The position numbers and the translations under genes were made by a program. This document shows, piece after piece, positions 8,997-18,227 of a DNA stretch of 64,000 nt. Source of the stretch: Candidatus Gastranaerophilales bacterium (lineage in GTDB: Bacteria; Cyanobacteriota; Vampirovibrionia; Gastranaerophilales; Gastranaerophilaceae); assembly GCA_944323995.1 (NCBI GenBank), contig CALUUN010000034.1, positions 62,001 through 126,000 of the forward strand, in the 5' to 3' direction. The notes below the pieces were generated by a model, which was not told the origin of the DNA, did no database searches, and saw only the letters and a list, made by a program, of their open reading frames with translations. Numbering within the stretch: the first letter of the stretch is position 1; each line of letters opens with the position of its first letter.

Positions 8997-9874
8997 TTTG
9001 CCTCAATAAATTGTGGAAGTTCCAATATATTGCTGTCATTTTGTTCAAGACTTTTTGCAAAAGTTTGACAGACCCTTTCGCAAGCATTTTGAACTGTAAT
9101 TTGTTCACCTTTATACCTGCACTGCATATTTAATATATTCAAAAGGCAGGCTTTATCTTGTTTGGATAATTCAGGTTCATCTAAAGTTTGCATATTTGAT
9201 ACAACTAAATCAACAAAAGGTCTAAATGGTTCTATTAAATCTTCAATCAGATTGAAAGAGTTAAGTTCATTACAATGATGAACTCCCAGACATGGAACAA
9301 GACCGCTTGATGACACGAATTTTGCCAGTGTACCTCTGATTATTGCATACCCGTAATCCAGCGCTGCATTATGTTTTGTTTCTGCATGCCGTTTAAAATT
9401 TTCAAACAGCAGCCCCCAGTACTGTTTTGAAACGTATGCTTCTATATTGGTTGTATCACCAGATTTAACTTTTTCACAAAAATAATCTAAAATATCATTA
9501 TCAAATAGTATTTTTAGGACATTGGACTGATTTTTAATTTTTTGTTTTATAATTTTTTGCCATAATCGTTTTTTCAAAGGTTCAGACATATTTATATGAT
9601 TAAGAGCAATTTTTGTATTTCTACTATGCTGGTAAAATGGTGTCAAAATCACATTCGGTTGATGTTTTTTATCACAGGAAAACAATGTGATATTATATTC
9701 GCCGCATACTGATAAAAGATAATTTGTAACTTCTATCTGCATATTTTCAAGTATTATTGTAGAAATATCTTCAAGCGGGATTTTTACCTCGCTATCTTGT
9801 GATGAATACATAAGTTGAAAGTTCTTCACACTAAGTTTACAAGGATTACTAAACAAAAGAGTTTTATATCCCAT
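8993..9874 (-). CDS. cas1: CRISPR-associated integrase Cas1
   Basis: 293 residues, normal for type II Cas1. The metal-binding catalytic triad can be placed at E145 (NIEAYVSKQYW), H200 (GVHHCNELNSFNL) and E215 (DLIEPFRPFVD), with the spacing seen in the family. It integrates prespacers into the array together with Cas2. It lies 3' of cas9 with an 11-nt overlap and overlaps cas2 by 4 nt, so cas9-cas1-cas2 read as one operon. No cas4 or csn2 is present, which assigns the locus to subtype II-C. Confidence 0.97.
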   Translation of the reverse strand: MGYKTLLFSNPCKLSVKNFQLMYSSQDSEVKIPLEDISTIILENMQIEVTNYLLSVCGEYNITLFSCDKKHQPNVILTPFYQHSRNTKIALNHINMSEPLKKRLWQKIIKQKIKNQSNVLKILFDNDILDYFCEKVKSGDTTNIEAYVSKQYWGLLFENFKRHAETKHNAALDYGYAIIRGTLAKFVSSSGLVPCLGVHHCNELNSFNLIEDLIEPFRPFVDLVVSNMQTLDEPELSKQDKACLLNILNMQCRYKGEQITVQNACERVCQTFAKSLEQNDSNILELPQFIEAK

Positions 9875-12800
9875 GTTTTTCCTTTCTTTTCATTTTTATT
9901 GGTAATCGTTTTTCATGTTTTACCTCATGATAATCACCAAGTATTCCGACTTGATATTTTTTTATGTAAGCTGCAGTTTTTGTAGAAAAACGAACTCCTT
10001 TTTGAACTCTATCAGGAGCATCTAAAACAATTCTACCGTTATCTATATCACAACCTTTATAATATCCTAAAAATTCATCTTCAGGTTTTCCTGTTGAGTT
10101 TATTGCTATCAAAGTATCCGGAAAAAGACTAAAAAGAAAAGTGTAATCTTCTGTCATTTCAATCCAACCATTTTTTCCTTTATTTATAGCCTTATTTGGT
10201 AATTCTTTGCCGAAATCAGATACATAAATCGGTACCAAGAAAAATTCGTTTTTGCCTTTTTTATTCTTTTTGGTAAAGACATCCAATCTGGGCATTGACG
10301 CGTTTTTAGCAAAGCCTCCTCTTACCAGAATACCGGAAGTACTAGAATCTTTAATTTTTATTGATTTTATTTCATGCGGATGTTGTCCTTTTGCTATTTT
10401 TTCTTCGGATAAAGGCATGTATACAGGTTCTGCAAATGCTTTTTTAGGATCATTATTAAATTTTTCTAATCTTTCTTTTAAAAGATTGTAGATTTTATAA
10501 TTTCGTTCTTTGTCAAACATTTGTTCCAATTTTTTTAGATCAATCGTTTCAATAGGTGTTTTAACCGTAGTAAAGCCTTTATCAAGATGTTTTGCGCTTC
10601 TTATTGTTGCATCATGCAATTCTCCTTTAACGGACTTTCTAACGGCTCTTGATACAAAAACATGTTTTAATGACTGTTCAAGATCTTCCGAAAAAGTTTC
10701 CCATGGTTTTTTAAAGTGAGGTTTTCTGTCTTTTGTATAATCATAATTTTCAAGTCTGGCAGAAACAGTAGACAAATATTGAACCATGCCTTGTGTTGAG
10801 CAAGCAATAACAGCTGCATCAAGAGCATGATGTTTGTCGCTTTCGTCTCTATTTTTGACAAGTCCCCATTGCGTTCGTAAAAATGCCGTTAGAGCACCAT
10901 TCCTTGTTTCGACTTTGAGATTATTATCAAAATCAAGATTTTCTTTTATATAATCTTTGACAAATTTAGCAATGTATCTTGTATCGTTTAAATTTCTTGA
11001 TTTAAATCCTTCTTGTTCGTATTTTTTCTTAGTTAGACGGTTAACTTTTGCTTGTTTCAGGTGGTAAGATTTGACGCGTTGTACAAATTCATACCATTTA
11101 TTTTCACCAATATATTCATACGGTATTTTATTTCCTTTTTGTCTATTCTCATCCGTCAGACAGAGTACCTTGTTATTTAAACTATCATCAAAACTCCTTG
11201 AATAAGGAATAATATGATCTATATCTACATAGTCAGATTCAATAAGTCTTTTGGGATCAATATATTTGCCTGAATAAACACAAAAACCTCCTTGTTCTTC
11301 CCAAAGACGGAATTTGAGAAGGTTGCTTTTAGGATTATCCGGATCAAGTCCATGTTCTATGCATCTTTGTCTTGCTTTTTCCTTTTCTGCCTGGAATTCA
11401 TTTTGAGCATTCTTAATCTTTCGTCTTTCAGTTACAGATTTTGATAAATCTCTGGACATTTCAATAATTACGGCATCAAAATGACCATATTTTTTGATCA
11501 AAGAATTTACAATTTTTCTTGTTTGAGATATGGCCCTATTTACAACAGGATTGGTTGTAAGTTCGTTTTGATTCAAAACCGGAAGTAAAGATTGTTTTTC
11601 ATTTTTGTTATCTTCAATTTTGTATCCGGCTTTTTCACATGCTTCGCTATATTTCATTCCCTGCATCATAAAAGGAATTAGTTTTTTCATTGCTTTAATT
11701 GAAAGGTGGACAGTTTTACTCATTGAAAGCTCTTTAATGATATCTATTAGTGCATTTTCAAATCCTTTTTCTTTTAAGGCTTTTTCTATGCTTTCATCAC
11801 TTTTTTCGCAAGTTAAAACTAAAGCAATATCATTAAAAAAATTTTCATCATTTTTTATTGCGTCAAAATATAATTTTCCGAGTCTTGAATCTGCTATTGC
11901 TTTTTTAATTGCATGATAATTCTTAAGTTCAATTAAAGTTGTATTTTCGATATCTGCAGGTTGTCCTTTTGAATCAACTTTTCCATAATTTAAGGTTAAA
12001 AATTTAGTAGTATCATCCAGACACAATTCTTTTCGCAATTGTTTATATGTAACTTTAGTAAGTTTATGAGCAAGATTTATAGCATCCTCAATTTCTTCCG
12101 CGGCAAAAAATCTTGTATCGCCCAAATCGTTAATTAAGCGCAGATTAACAAGTTTATTTAAAGCAATAAAAATTTCCGATGTATAAGCGCATTTTGGGGC
12201 TCTCATTTCATCAGATTCAAAAATACAAGGAGTATCTATAGGAATTGATTTTAAAGGCCTTTGGTAAAAAGCTATTTCTTTATAACCATTTTCTATTTCT
12301 TCACTTGCAATATCAGAGCCTAAATCCCGCTGTACTTTAAAAATAGTTTCTATTTCTTGTTTTAACAAATCTCTTGAGATAGATTTATTATATTTTCCTG
12401 CTTTATTTCTTTTGGCTTCACCATTGTTATATTTAAGTGCAAACATTTCACCGATGGTTTTGTATTTACCATGTTCAAAATTTTCTGTTGTTTCTTTTAT
12501 TGATTTTAATAAATCTCCTTCTGTTTTCACTTCTTCAGATTTCCTTATAGATTTAAATCCTCTACGTTTAGCGATATGTATTAAAATTCTATAAAATTCA
12601 ACACTGCTTAATTTTCTTTCCAGAGCTTCTTTACGTAAATTCCACACGTCTGTACTCATTTCAGGTGAATTGTAAACAGTTTCGATTTCTGATTGAGTAA
12701 TAAATTTTTTTTCCAATAAAAATTTCCTAATATTATATAAGCGACTTGCACGTCTTGACAACCTGCGTCGTGAACTTCTAGCTTCTCTTCTGGGCAATGC

Positions 12801-12950
12801 CAATGATGACCCGTCTTTTGGATGTTCAGCCGCAGTAAAAATTCTGACACCTAAATCTATAATTTCTCCGGTATGCTCTTTTTCATCAAGTTCTATAATT
12901 GAGTGCCCGACTGATGCAATACCTATATCAAGACCCAATACTTTAATCAT
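9864..12950 (-). CDS. cas9: Type II-C CRISPR effector nuclease Cas9
   Basis: 1028 residues from ATG at 12950, which has AAAGGAGT just upstream; a longer frame beginning TTG at 12971 is not preferred. RuvC residues are D8 (GLDIGIASVGHS), E497 (IIEMSRDL), H708 and D711 (HHALDA). The HNH site is D576/D578-H579 (DIDHIIPYS) with N602 (DENRQKG). An arginine-rich bridge helix (RREARSSRRRLSRRASRL) follows RuvC-I. The length is typical of compact II-C enzymes. All catalytic residues are intact, so the enzyme should be active. The array's own spacer 22 matches bases 11338-11367 of this gene, encoding about residues 528-538 between RuvC-II and HNH. Confidence 0.98.
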   Translation of the reverse strand: MIKVLGLDIGIASVGHSIIELDEKEHTGEIIDLGVRIFTAAEHPKDGSSLALPRREARSSRRRLSRRASRLYNIRKFLLEKKFITQSEIETVYNSPEMSTDVWNLRKEALERKLSSVEFYRILIHIAKRRGFKSIRKSEEVKTEGDLLKSIKETTENFEHGKYKTIGEMFALKYNNGEAKRNKAGKYNKSISRDLLKQEIETIFKVQRDLGSDIASEEIENGYKEIAFYQRPLKSIPIDTPCIFESDEMRAPKCAYTSEIFIALNKLVNLRLINDLGDTRFFAAEEIEDAINLAHKLTKVTYKQLRKELCLDDTTKFLTLNYGKVDSKGQPADIENTTLIELKNYHAIKKAIADSRLGKLYFDAIKNDENFFNDIALVLTCEKSDESIEKALKEKGFENALIDIIKELSMSKTVHLSIKAMKKLIPFMMQGMKYSEACEKAGYKIEDNKNEKQSLLPVLNQNELTTNPVVNRAISQTRKIVNSLIKKYGHFDAVIIEMSRDLSKSVTERRKIKNAQNEFQAEKEKARQRCIEHGLDPDNPKSNLLKFRLWEEQGGFCVYSGKYIDPKRLIESDYVDIDHIIPYSRSFDDSLNNKVLCLTDENRQKGNKIPYEYIGENKWYEFVQRVKSYHLKQAKVNRLTKKKYEQEGFKSRNLNDTRYIAKFVKDYIKENLDFDNNLKVETRNGALTAFLRTQWGLVKNRDESDKHHALDAAVIACSTQGMVQYLSTVSARLENYDYTKDRKPHFKKPWETFSEDLEQSLKHVFVSRAVRKSVKGELHDATIRSAKHLDKGFTTVKTPIETIDLKKLEQMFDKERNYKIYNLLKERLEKFNNDPKKAFAEPVYMPLSEEKIAKGQHPHEIKSIKIKDSSTSGILVRGGFAKNASMPRLDVFTKKNKKGKNEFFLVPIYVSDFGKELPNKAINKGKNGWIEMTEDYTFLFSLFPDTLIAINSTGKPEDEFLGYYKGCDIDNGRIVLDAPDRVQKGVRFSTKTAAYIKKYQVGILGDYHEVKHEKRLPIKMKRKEKHGI

Positions 12951-12964
12951 TTTATACTCCTTTA

Positions 12965-12992
12965 TTGACAAATAAATTTATTATTTTATAAT
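12965..12992 (+). promoter_or_regulatory. tracrRNA promoter
   Basis: TTGACA at 12965-12970 and TATAAT at 12987-12992, 16 nt apart, both perfect sigma-70 hexamers. They predict a transcription start at about 12999, exactly where the anti-repeat begins. The promoter lies in the short cas9 leader and points away from cas9. Confidence 0.85.
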
Positions 12993-12998
12993 AATACC

Positions 12999-13082
12999 AT
13001 ACAATAAATACTTTCGAAACGTTACTATAATAAGAAAGTTTCGTGAAGTTCTGTCCGGTAATTTTACCGGACATCTTCTTTT
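12999..13082 (+). ncRNA. tracrRNA
   Basis: 12999-13019 is perfectly complementary over 21 nt to the 3' half of the CRISPR repeat, and 13024-13030 (ACTATAA) pairs with its 5' end, leaving a small internal bulge (CGTT) as in known repeat:anti-repeat duplexes. A linker with a short stem follows, then a strong hairpin (TGTCCGGTAA/TTACCGGACA, 52-61 with 64-73 of the 13000s) flanked by GAAG/CTTC and ending in a T run at 13079-13082, an intrinsic terminator. The resulting RNA is about 84 nt. It is divergent from cas9, a usual II-C arrangement. RNase III processing with crRNA is the known mechanism of the family. Confidence 0.93.
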
Positions 13083-13103
13083 AAAAAATCTTTCAAAGAG
13101 TTT

Positions 13104-13691
13104 TTAAGAAATATAGCAATCATCATCCTCTACTAAATCATTTGAAAGATATTTTTCAAACAAATCAACCAAGCCTAATACTTTGCCTTCGGTAGACATT
13201 TTGACCATTTCAAACGCACGTTTGTTAAAACAATTTGCTTCATCCATGCCATTGAGAACTGTAACACGTTTAGAATTGTTTTGTTCAAGGCTTGTTATAA
13301 GATTTGTATGAAATACTGCGCATAAATTGTAATCTTTTATTTTAGTTAAATCAAAATCATACAGTCCAAAGTTTTCTGCACGGGCACGAATTGCATTAAA
13401 TCCGAACTCAAGACCGTCCATATTCCAGTGAACAAAAATCGGATTGTTCAAATTTTTATAAAAATCCACAAAATCTTTAAGCAATTGTTGTTCGCTTTCC
13501 ATAAGTGATTTCCCTTGTACAACATAATTATGCAGAGCAAAAGTGTGCAGCTCTTTTGTTGCATAATTAACCAATGCAATAGAACATATTGTAGGTGCAT
13601 AAGCACCTCCGTCATAAAATCCGTCGCAAGAATAATGAATTGCGTAAATGTCTTGTTCTTTGTCTTTGATTAGGAATTTTATTCCGTCCAT
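13104..13691 (-). CDS. Hypothetical protein, possibly RNase H-like fold
   Basis: 195 residues with SD GGAG. The N-terminus (IYAIHYSCDGFYDGGAYAPTICSIALVNYATKELHTF) looks like the first strands of an RNase H-like fold. FVDFYKNLNNPIFVHWNM followed by GFNAIRARAENFG recalls motif II of DEDD 3'-5' exonucleases. A full set of acidic catalytic residues cannot be assigned with confidence. It ends 22 nt from the tracrRNA terminator, so it borders the CRISPR locus, but nothing else ties it to CRISPR function. Confidence 0.55.
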   Translation of the reverse strand: MDGIKFLIKDKEQDIYAIHYSCDGFYDGGAYAPTICSIALVNYATKELHTFALHNYVVQGKSLMESEQQLLKDFVDFYKNLNNPIFVHWNMDGLEFGFNAIRARAENFGLYDFDLTKIKDYNLCAVFHTNLITSLEQNNSKRVTVLNGMDEANCFNKRAFEMVKMSTEGKVLGLVDLFEKYLSNDLVEDDDCYIS

Positions 13692-13818
13692 ATTTTTGGC
13701 TCCACTGTGTTTATATGGTCATAATAGATTACGAAAACGACAAATACGGACGTAAAGCTATTACATTTCTAAAATATCATTTTAAATATGTCTTATAATA
13801 AGAGATTTTTTGTAAGAC

Positions 13819-13977
13819 ATGACGGGGCTATATCTTGGATTTACTCTGCATTTACAAAATTTTGCCCTAGGTTTTACCAGCTTAGACGGTTTAGAAACAA
13901 TTTATTTAAGTTGTATGCAGATTGGCACATATATCGCTAACGAACTTGACAACTTAAAATTCGACGTGTCTGAATGA
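13819..13977 (+). CDS. Possible small protein, 52 aa
   Basis: Within the 458-nt gap 13692-14149 this is the only frame that looks protein-like: it starts MTGLYLGFTLHLQNFALGFT and has a balanced acidic tail (IANELDNLKFDVSE). The ribosome-binding site is weak. The remainder of the gap shows only AT-rich sequence and an inverted repeat (TTGAATAGT near 14037 with ACTATTCAA near 14086). The call rests on composition alone. Confidence 0.3.
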   Translation: MTGLYLGFTLHLQNFALGFTSLDGLETIYLSCMQIGTYIANELDNLKFDVSE

Positions 13978-14149
13978 AGACACTTTATATTTTTAGCGAT
14001 TTTTATCAAACTGATTTACATTACTCAATTTAGTCTTTTGAATAGTAAAGCAGTTTGTAATCATTTGCACAGGATAAAAACTTGAACTATTCAATAGGTC
14101 ATGGCACAATCTTTAATCCTTGAATAGAAAATTGCATATTTTATACAAA

Positions 14150-14521
14150 TTATCTTCTTTTAAACCGCGGATGTTTATTTTTAAACCTGAAATTTTTCGG
14201 TTGTTTTTTAGTTTTTTTAATTACGTGTTTTTTATTTTTTTCGTACTTTTTAACATTTTTGTGATGTTTTTTCCGGATATTTTGTTTGTTTTTACTCCAT
14301 TTAAACCAGCTGTGATTGGAATTTTTCTTTTTAATTTTATGTTTTTTAGGCGGGTGTGATTTTTTTACTGCCGATTTATTTTTACCGCGGTGCCAAAAAT
14401 TAAACCATCCGTGTACAGCCGGTCTTTTATGATGTTGGCGCGGAGCTGCCGTACAAACGCTTAAGCCCTGCCCTAATAACATTATTCCTGCGATTAAAAG
14501 TGATAAAATTTTTCTCTTCAT
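14150..14521 (-). CDS. Secreted, very basic lysine/histidine-rich protein
   Basis: 123 residues. A clear signal peptide (MKRKILSLLIAGIMLLGQGLSVCTAA, cleavage near residue 26) precedes a low-complexity tail of Lys, His, Arg and Trp (HGWFNFWHRGKNKSAVKK, KKHHKNVKKYEKNKK). No conserved catalytic domain is visible. Such tails bind polyanions in general, so interaction with envelope polymers or nucleic acid is conceivable. It lies 31 nt downstream of the carbonic anhydrase gene on the same strand. Confidence 0.6.
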   Translation of the reverse strand: MKRKILSLLIAGIMLLGQGLSVCTAAPRQHHKRPAVHGWFNFWHRGKNKSAVKKSHPPKKHKIKKKNSNHSWFKWSKNKQNIRKKHHKNVKKYEKNKKHVIKKTKKQPKNFRFKNKHPRFKRR

Positions 14522-14552
14522 ACTTTTTCTCTCATTTTTATTATGTCAAATT

Positions 14553-15137
14553 TTATTCTTCCAGCATTTCAACCTGTCCCGTATCGTGGTTAAAGTGGCA
14601 TTTCGCTATGTATAAATCATCCTTCTTTACCGCTTCGTTAATGATTACGGAATGTTTCATCAAATAATCTTCAACCCAGATAGTATGCTGCTGCGCAAAA
14701 AAGTTGTGGCAGGTTATATCCTCTTTTTTATCCAGAACCGGATATACGCATTTTAATATAGAGGAAAAATTGCTCATCGGCTCCGGATAGTGTTCTTTTG
14801 CATATTTCATAACTCCGCAGTCGTCATGCCCGAGCAAAATTACAAGCGGAACATTTAATTTTTTAACGGCATATTCTATACTTTCTATAACGTTCGGGCC
14901 TGTTGTCATGCCGGCAACCCGCACTACAAAAAGTTCTCCTATTCCGCAGTCAAATATAATTTCCGGAACCACTCTTGAATCAGAACACGTTAAAACACAC
15001 GCATAAGGTTCCTGATGATAAGCATATTTTTTTAGGGTTTCAATACACATGTTTTTTGCAGTCGGAGTTCCGTTTACAAAGTTGCGGTTGCCCTGTAGTA
15101 ATTTATCCAGTTCTTTTTTTGCTCTTTCTGATATCAT
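14553..15137 (-). CDS. can: Beta-carbonic anhydrase
   Basis: 194 residues, typical for the beta class. It catalyses CO2 hydration to bicarbonate in the cytoplasm. Zinc and dyad residues are all present: C51, D53 and R55 in CSDSRVVP, then H104 and C107 in GHDDCGVM. The conserved GxxGVVRVAG-like strand appears as GELFVVRVAG. A -10 box (TATAAT) lies 11 nt upstream of the ATG with no strong SD, giving a very short leader. Bicarbonate supply for carboxylases is the usual role. Confidence 0.93.
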   Translation of the reverse strand: MISERAKKELDKLLQGNRNFVNGTPTAKNMCIETLKKYAYHQEPYACVLTCSDSRVVPEIIFDCGIGELFVVRVAGMTTGPNVIESIEYAVKKLNVPLVILLGHDDCGVMKYAKEHYPEPMSNFSSILKCVYPVLDKKEDITCHNFFAQQHTIWVEDYLMKHSVIINEAVKKDDLYIAKCHFNHDTGQVEMLEE

Positions 15138-15216
15138 AAGTTTATTTTATTATAATTTTTAATATATTGCAAATTATGCGATTAATGTATATAATCGGCT
15201 AAGAAAGAGGTCTGTT

Positions 15217-16848
15217 ATGAAGTTTGAAAAAGTTCTTAATTTTATAAAACTGCATCCTGAAATTTTTACGGTTTTAGGATTGTTCGCGGCATTTTATTTT
15301 ATATTTTTCCACAATATCGGAAACTATGCGCTGATGGATGTTGATGAAACCCGATATGTTGCAATGGCAAGAGATATGTTTTATACAAAAGATTTTATGA
15401 CACTCTATTTGAACGGAGATTATTTCTTTGAAAAACCGCCCCTGTACTTCTGGGGAGAGTGTTTGTCTTTTGGAATTTTCGGCAAAGTAAATGAATTTAC
15501 CGCACGTTTTCCGGTTGCATTTTACGGAATGCTCACGTCGTTTATGGTTTATATTACCGGAAGAAAAATTGTTTCAAGAAAATTCGGCTTAGTATCCGCT
15601 CTAATCCTTGCAACAAGTCTTGAATTTATTATTCTTGCAAAATTTGCAATACTTGATATTGTTCTTGCAATGTGTGTGGGATTTGCGCTTTGCTTCGGAC
15701 TTTTGACTTATTTCTGCGGCGAACGCGGCAAAAAGTATCTCTGGTGGCTGTTTTATCTCTCATCAGGTCTTGCCGTTATGGCAAAAGGAATTCCGGGATT
15801 TGTAATACCTTTCGGCACAATGTTTTTTACCGCAATAGCAGCAAAAAGGTTTAAAGAACTTTTCAGACCGGTTTATTGGATTCCGGGTGCGATTTTATTT
15901 TTGCTGGTTGTCGTACCCTGGCATGCACTTATGTTTAATATTCACGACCCGCTTTTCTTTAACGAATATATTGTAAAACATCACCTTGAAAGATTTATTA
16001 ATTCTCATGAAATAGGACGCAAAGAACCGTTTTATTTCTTCATTCTGACGTTTTTGTGGGGATTTTTCCCGTGGATTCTCTCGTTTATCGCAGCTTTAGC
16101 GGCAAAATTCAGGGCGATAAAACTCTATGCGGTTGAAAATCTTACAAGAGAACAGAGATTTTTGTATTTGAATGTAATAGCATTTTTGTTTACTATGCTG
16201 TTTTTCTCATCTTCAAGCACAAAACTTGTAACCTATCTGCTTCCGATTTATATTCCGGCCGCATTTATCGGAGGGTATATCTGGACTCATTATGAGGATT
16301 TCAAAAAACAAATTGATATATCTGTTTATATTCTCGGTTCAATTTTTATTATTGCGGCATTTATGGCGGTGTTTACACCTTTTTATCTGCCCGAACAACT
16401 GTATAATGATATTTTGAATGCAAAATGGCTGTGTATTATTCTTCTTGCAGCTGCCGGAATTTTGAGTATAATTTTTGCCCGCAAAAACAAAGTTTGGGGA
16501 ATTTTTGCGGTGTATACGGGTCTTATGCTCATGTTATCGGCTTTTGGCACAAAAGAATTTTTTAATATTGACTACAAATTCGGACAGAATGATTTGATGG
16601 AATTTGCAAAATACACAAAAGAAAACAACTACGAACTCGGTGCCGTAAATCTCGGCCGCAAATATTCACTGTTATACTATCATGGCGGAACAATTGATTA
16701 CAGAAACGGTGAAGATGTTTCCGATATGCTCAGGAATAAAAACGAAATGATTATTATAAAGACTAAAGATCTTGATAACATTATGAAAAATCTTCCCTAT
16801 AAAACAGTTAAAACAGGAAGAAGATATTCTTTGATAAAGGCTGAATAA
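15217..16848 (+). CDS. GT39-family glycosyltransferase (ArnT/PMT-like)
   Basis: 543 residues, integral membrane. The first periplasmic loop has the GT-C signature MDVDETRYVAMARDM (acidic pair about residues 41-43) and FFEKPPLYFW, typical of ArnT-like enzymes that use polyprenyl-phosphate sugars. About ten or more hydrophobic helices follow, with a soluble C-terminal tail (about 445-543). The substrate cannot be read from sequence; lipid A or another envelope glycan is likely. SD AAGAGGT precedes the ATG. It is divergent from can and ends at a strong bidirectional terminator. Confidence 0.85.
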   Translation: MKFEKVLNFIKLHPEIFTVLGLFAAFYFIFFHNIGNYALMDVDETRYVAMARDMFYTKDFMTLYLNGDYFFEKPPLYFWGECLSFGIFGKVNEFTARFPVAFYGMLTSFMVYITGRKIVSRKFGLVSALILATSLEFIILAKFAILDIVLAMCVGFALCFGLLTYFCGERGKKYLWWLFYLSSGLAVMAKGIPGFVIPFGTMFFTAIAAKRFKELFRPVYWIPGAILFLLVVVPWHALMFNIHDPLFFNEYIVKHHLERFINSHEIGRKEPFYFFILTFLWGFFPWILSFIAALAAKFRAIKLYAVENLTREQRFLYLNVIAFLFTMLFFSSSSTKLVTYLLPIYIPAAFIGGYIWTHYEDFKKQIDISVYILGSIFIIAAFMAVFTPFYLPEQLYNDILNAKWLCIILLAAAGILSIIFARKNKVWGIFAVYTGLMLMLSAFGTKEFFNIDYKFGQNDLMEFAKYTKENNYELGAVNLGRKYSLLYYHGGTIDYRNGEDVSDMLRNKNEMIIIKTKDLDNIMKNLPYKTVKTGRRYSLIKAE

Positions 16849-16861
16849 GTCTAAAAATGTT

Positions 16862-16892
16862 TTAAAAAAGCTCCCTTTTGGGAGCTTTTTTT
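16862..16892. terminator. Bidirectional intrinsic terminator
   Basis: AAAAAAGCTCCC-TTTT-GGGAGCTTTTTTT between convergent genes. The GC stem is flanked by A and T runs, so it can stop transcription from the glycosyltransferase and from the Ctp protease gene. Confidence 0.9.
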
Positions 16893-16893
16893 C

Positions 16894-18114
16894 TTACTGA
16901 TTTGCTACAGCATTGCCTTTTGTCATATTTTGGAGAACTTCTATAGCTTTTTTAAGCTGTACATCGTCTTTATTTTTAACGTTTTCTTCTGTCAGTTCAA
17001 CGACAATATCAGGTGTAATACCTTTTTTATTTATATCCGTGCCGTTGGGGGTCAGGTATTTTTGGATTGTAATATTCAAACCCGATTCGTACGGAAGTTT
17101 GTTAATTTCCTGAACAAGACCTTTTCCGAAGGATTGTTCACCTATGATTACACCTCTATGGTTGTCTTTAATAGCGCCTGAAAAGATTTCGCTTGCCGAG
17201 GCCGAACCTTTGTTTATGATTACAACAATGGGTTTGTCGGTCACAACACCTTTTGCAGCCCGCTGGGTTTCTTTATAGCCGTCGCGGTCAACCGTGCTTA
17301 CAATAACACCGCCGTCTAGAAACATATCGGAGATGTAAATTGCGTTGCTCAAAAGTCCGCCGGGATTTGAACGCAGGTCTATAATAAAACCTTTTTTATC
17401 GGGAGAATTGACTAATATATCAGCAAATTCTTTTGAAGCGTTGCGGCTGATAAATGAGCTCAGTCTTATATAGCCGATATCCGCAGGCAAAGTGATATTC
17501 TCGGGTAATTTTTGCGAAATTGATTTGATTTCAATTTCAGCGCGCACAATTGTGTAAAGTTTCGGTGCCATATCCTTGCGTTTTACAAGAAGCGTAACAG
17601 TTGTACCTTCTTTTCCTCTGATTTGATCGGCAGCTTTGTCGACGGTTATGCCTTTTGTGCTTTTACCGTTGATTTCAAGGATTTCGTCATCTGCAAGAAG
17701 TCCGGCTTTTTCCGCAGGAGTGTCTTCAATAGGTGCTATTACCATTAATTTGCCGTCTTTGACACCGATTTGAATACCGATACCTTTTAAAGATCCCTTA
17801 ATAGAGCTTGTTTCTTCCGCAAACTCTTTCGGATCCAGAAATTTTGTGTACGGGTCATTCAAACTTGCAATCATTGTATTGATTGCGACATAAGCATCCT
17901 CATTTGTTCTGATAACTTTATCATACTTATGGCGCCACTTTGTCCAGTCCTGTGAATTGTTCGTCTGGTCAACAAATTTGGTATTTACCAATCTCCACAC
18001 GTTGTCATATAGTTCAACAGGCGTGTATGCCATGCTGTAATTTTTGATAACACATCCGAATAGTATCAGAAATGTCCACAAAAATATAAAACTTTTCCTC
18101 ATAATGTTTCTCAC
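16894..18114 (-). CDS. ctpA: C-terminal processing peptidase (S41 family)
   Basis: Periplasmic serine protease of the Ctp family. Counting from GTG at 18129, a signal anchor (RKSFIFLWTFLILFGCVI) is followed by a PDZ domain (about 105-190; GIGIQIGVKDGKLMVIAPIEDTPAEKAGL) and the catalytic core. The nucleophile is in NKGSASASE (about 307-314) and the general-base lysine is K336 in SFGKGLVQ. The GTG at 18114 is preferred because GGAGG lies 8 nt upstream; ATG at 18102 is also possible. Family members trim C-termini of exported proteins. ctpA is a family name here; orthology to a specific CtpA/B/C is not claimed. Confidence 0.9.
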   Translation of the reverse strand: MRNIMRKSFIFLWTFLILFGCVIKNYSMAYTPVELYDNVWRLVNTKFVDQTNNSQDWTKWRHKYDKVIRTNEDAYVAINTMIASLNDPYTKFLDPKEFAEETSSIKGSLKGIGIQIGVKDGKLMVIAPIEDTPAEKAGLLADDEILEINGKSTKGITVDKAADQIRGKEGTTVTLLVKRKDMAPKLYTIVRAEIEIKSISQKLPENITLPADIGYIRLSSFISRNASKEFADILVNSPDKKGFIIDLRSNPGGLLSNAIYISDMFLDGGVIVSTVDRDGYKETQRAAKGVVTDKPIVVIINKGSASASEIFSGAIKDNHRGVIIGEQSFGKGLVQEINKLPYESGLNITIQKYLTPNGTDINKKGITPDIVVELTEENVKNKDDVQLKKAIEVLQNMTKGNAVANQ

Positions 18115-18227
18115 TAAATATTCCTCCACCTAACTCTTACGTTTTTATAGATGTATTTTTTTTAATTTGGTTCCGTAAAAACTAAAAGTCATAAAAATAT
18201 AATAGCATATTTTTTCAAATTGTGGAA

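Noticed and set aside
12951-12971. Upstream TTG start for cas9
   Set aside because: The extra seven codons cover the ribosome-binding site AAAGGAG; ATG at 12950 gives the normal Cas9 N-terminus.
14037-14094. Inverted repeat TTGAATAGT / ACTATTCAA in the gap before 14150
   Set aside because: Nine bases with a 40-nt loop and no T run; too weak to call a terminator or mobile-element end.
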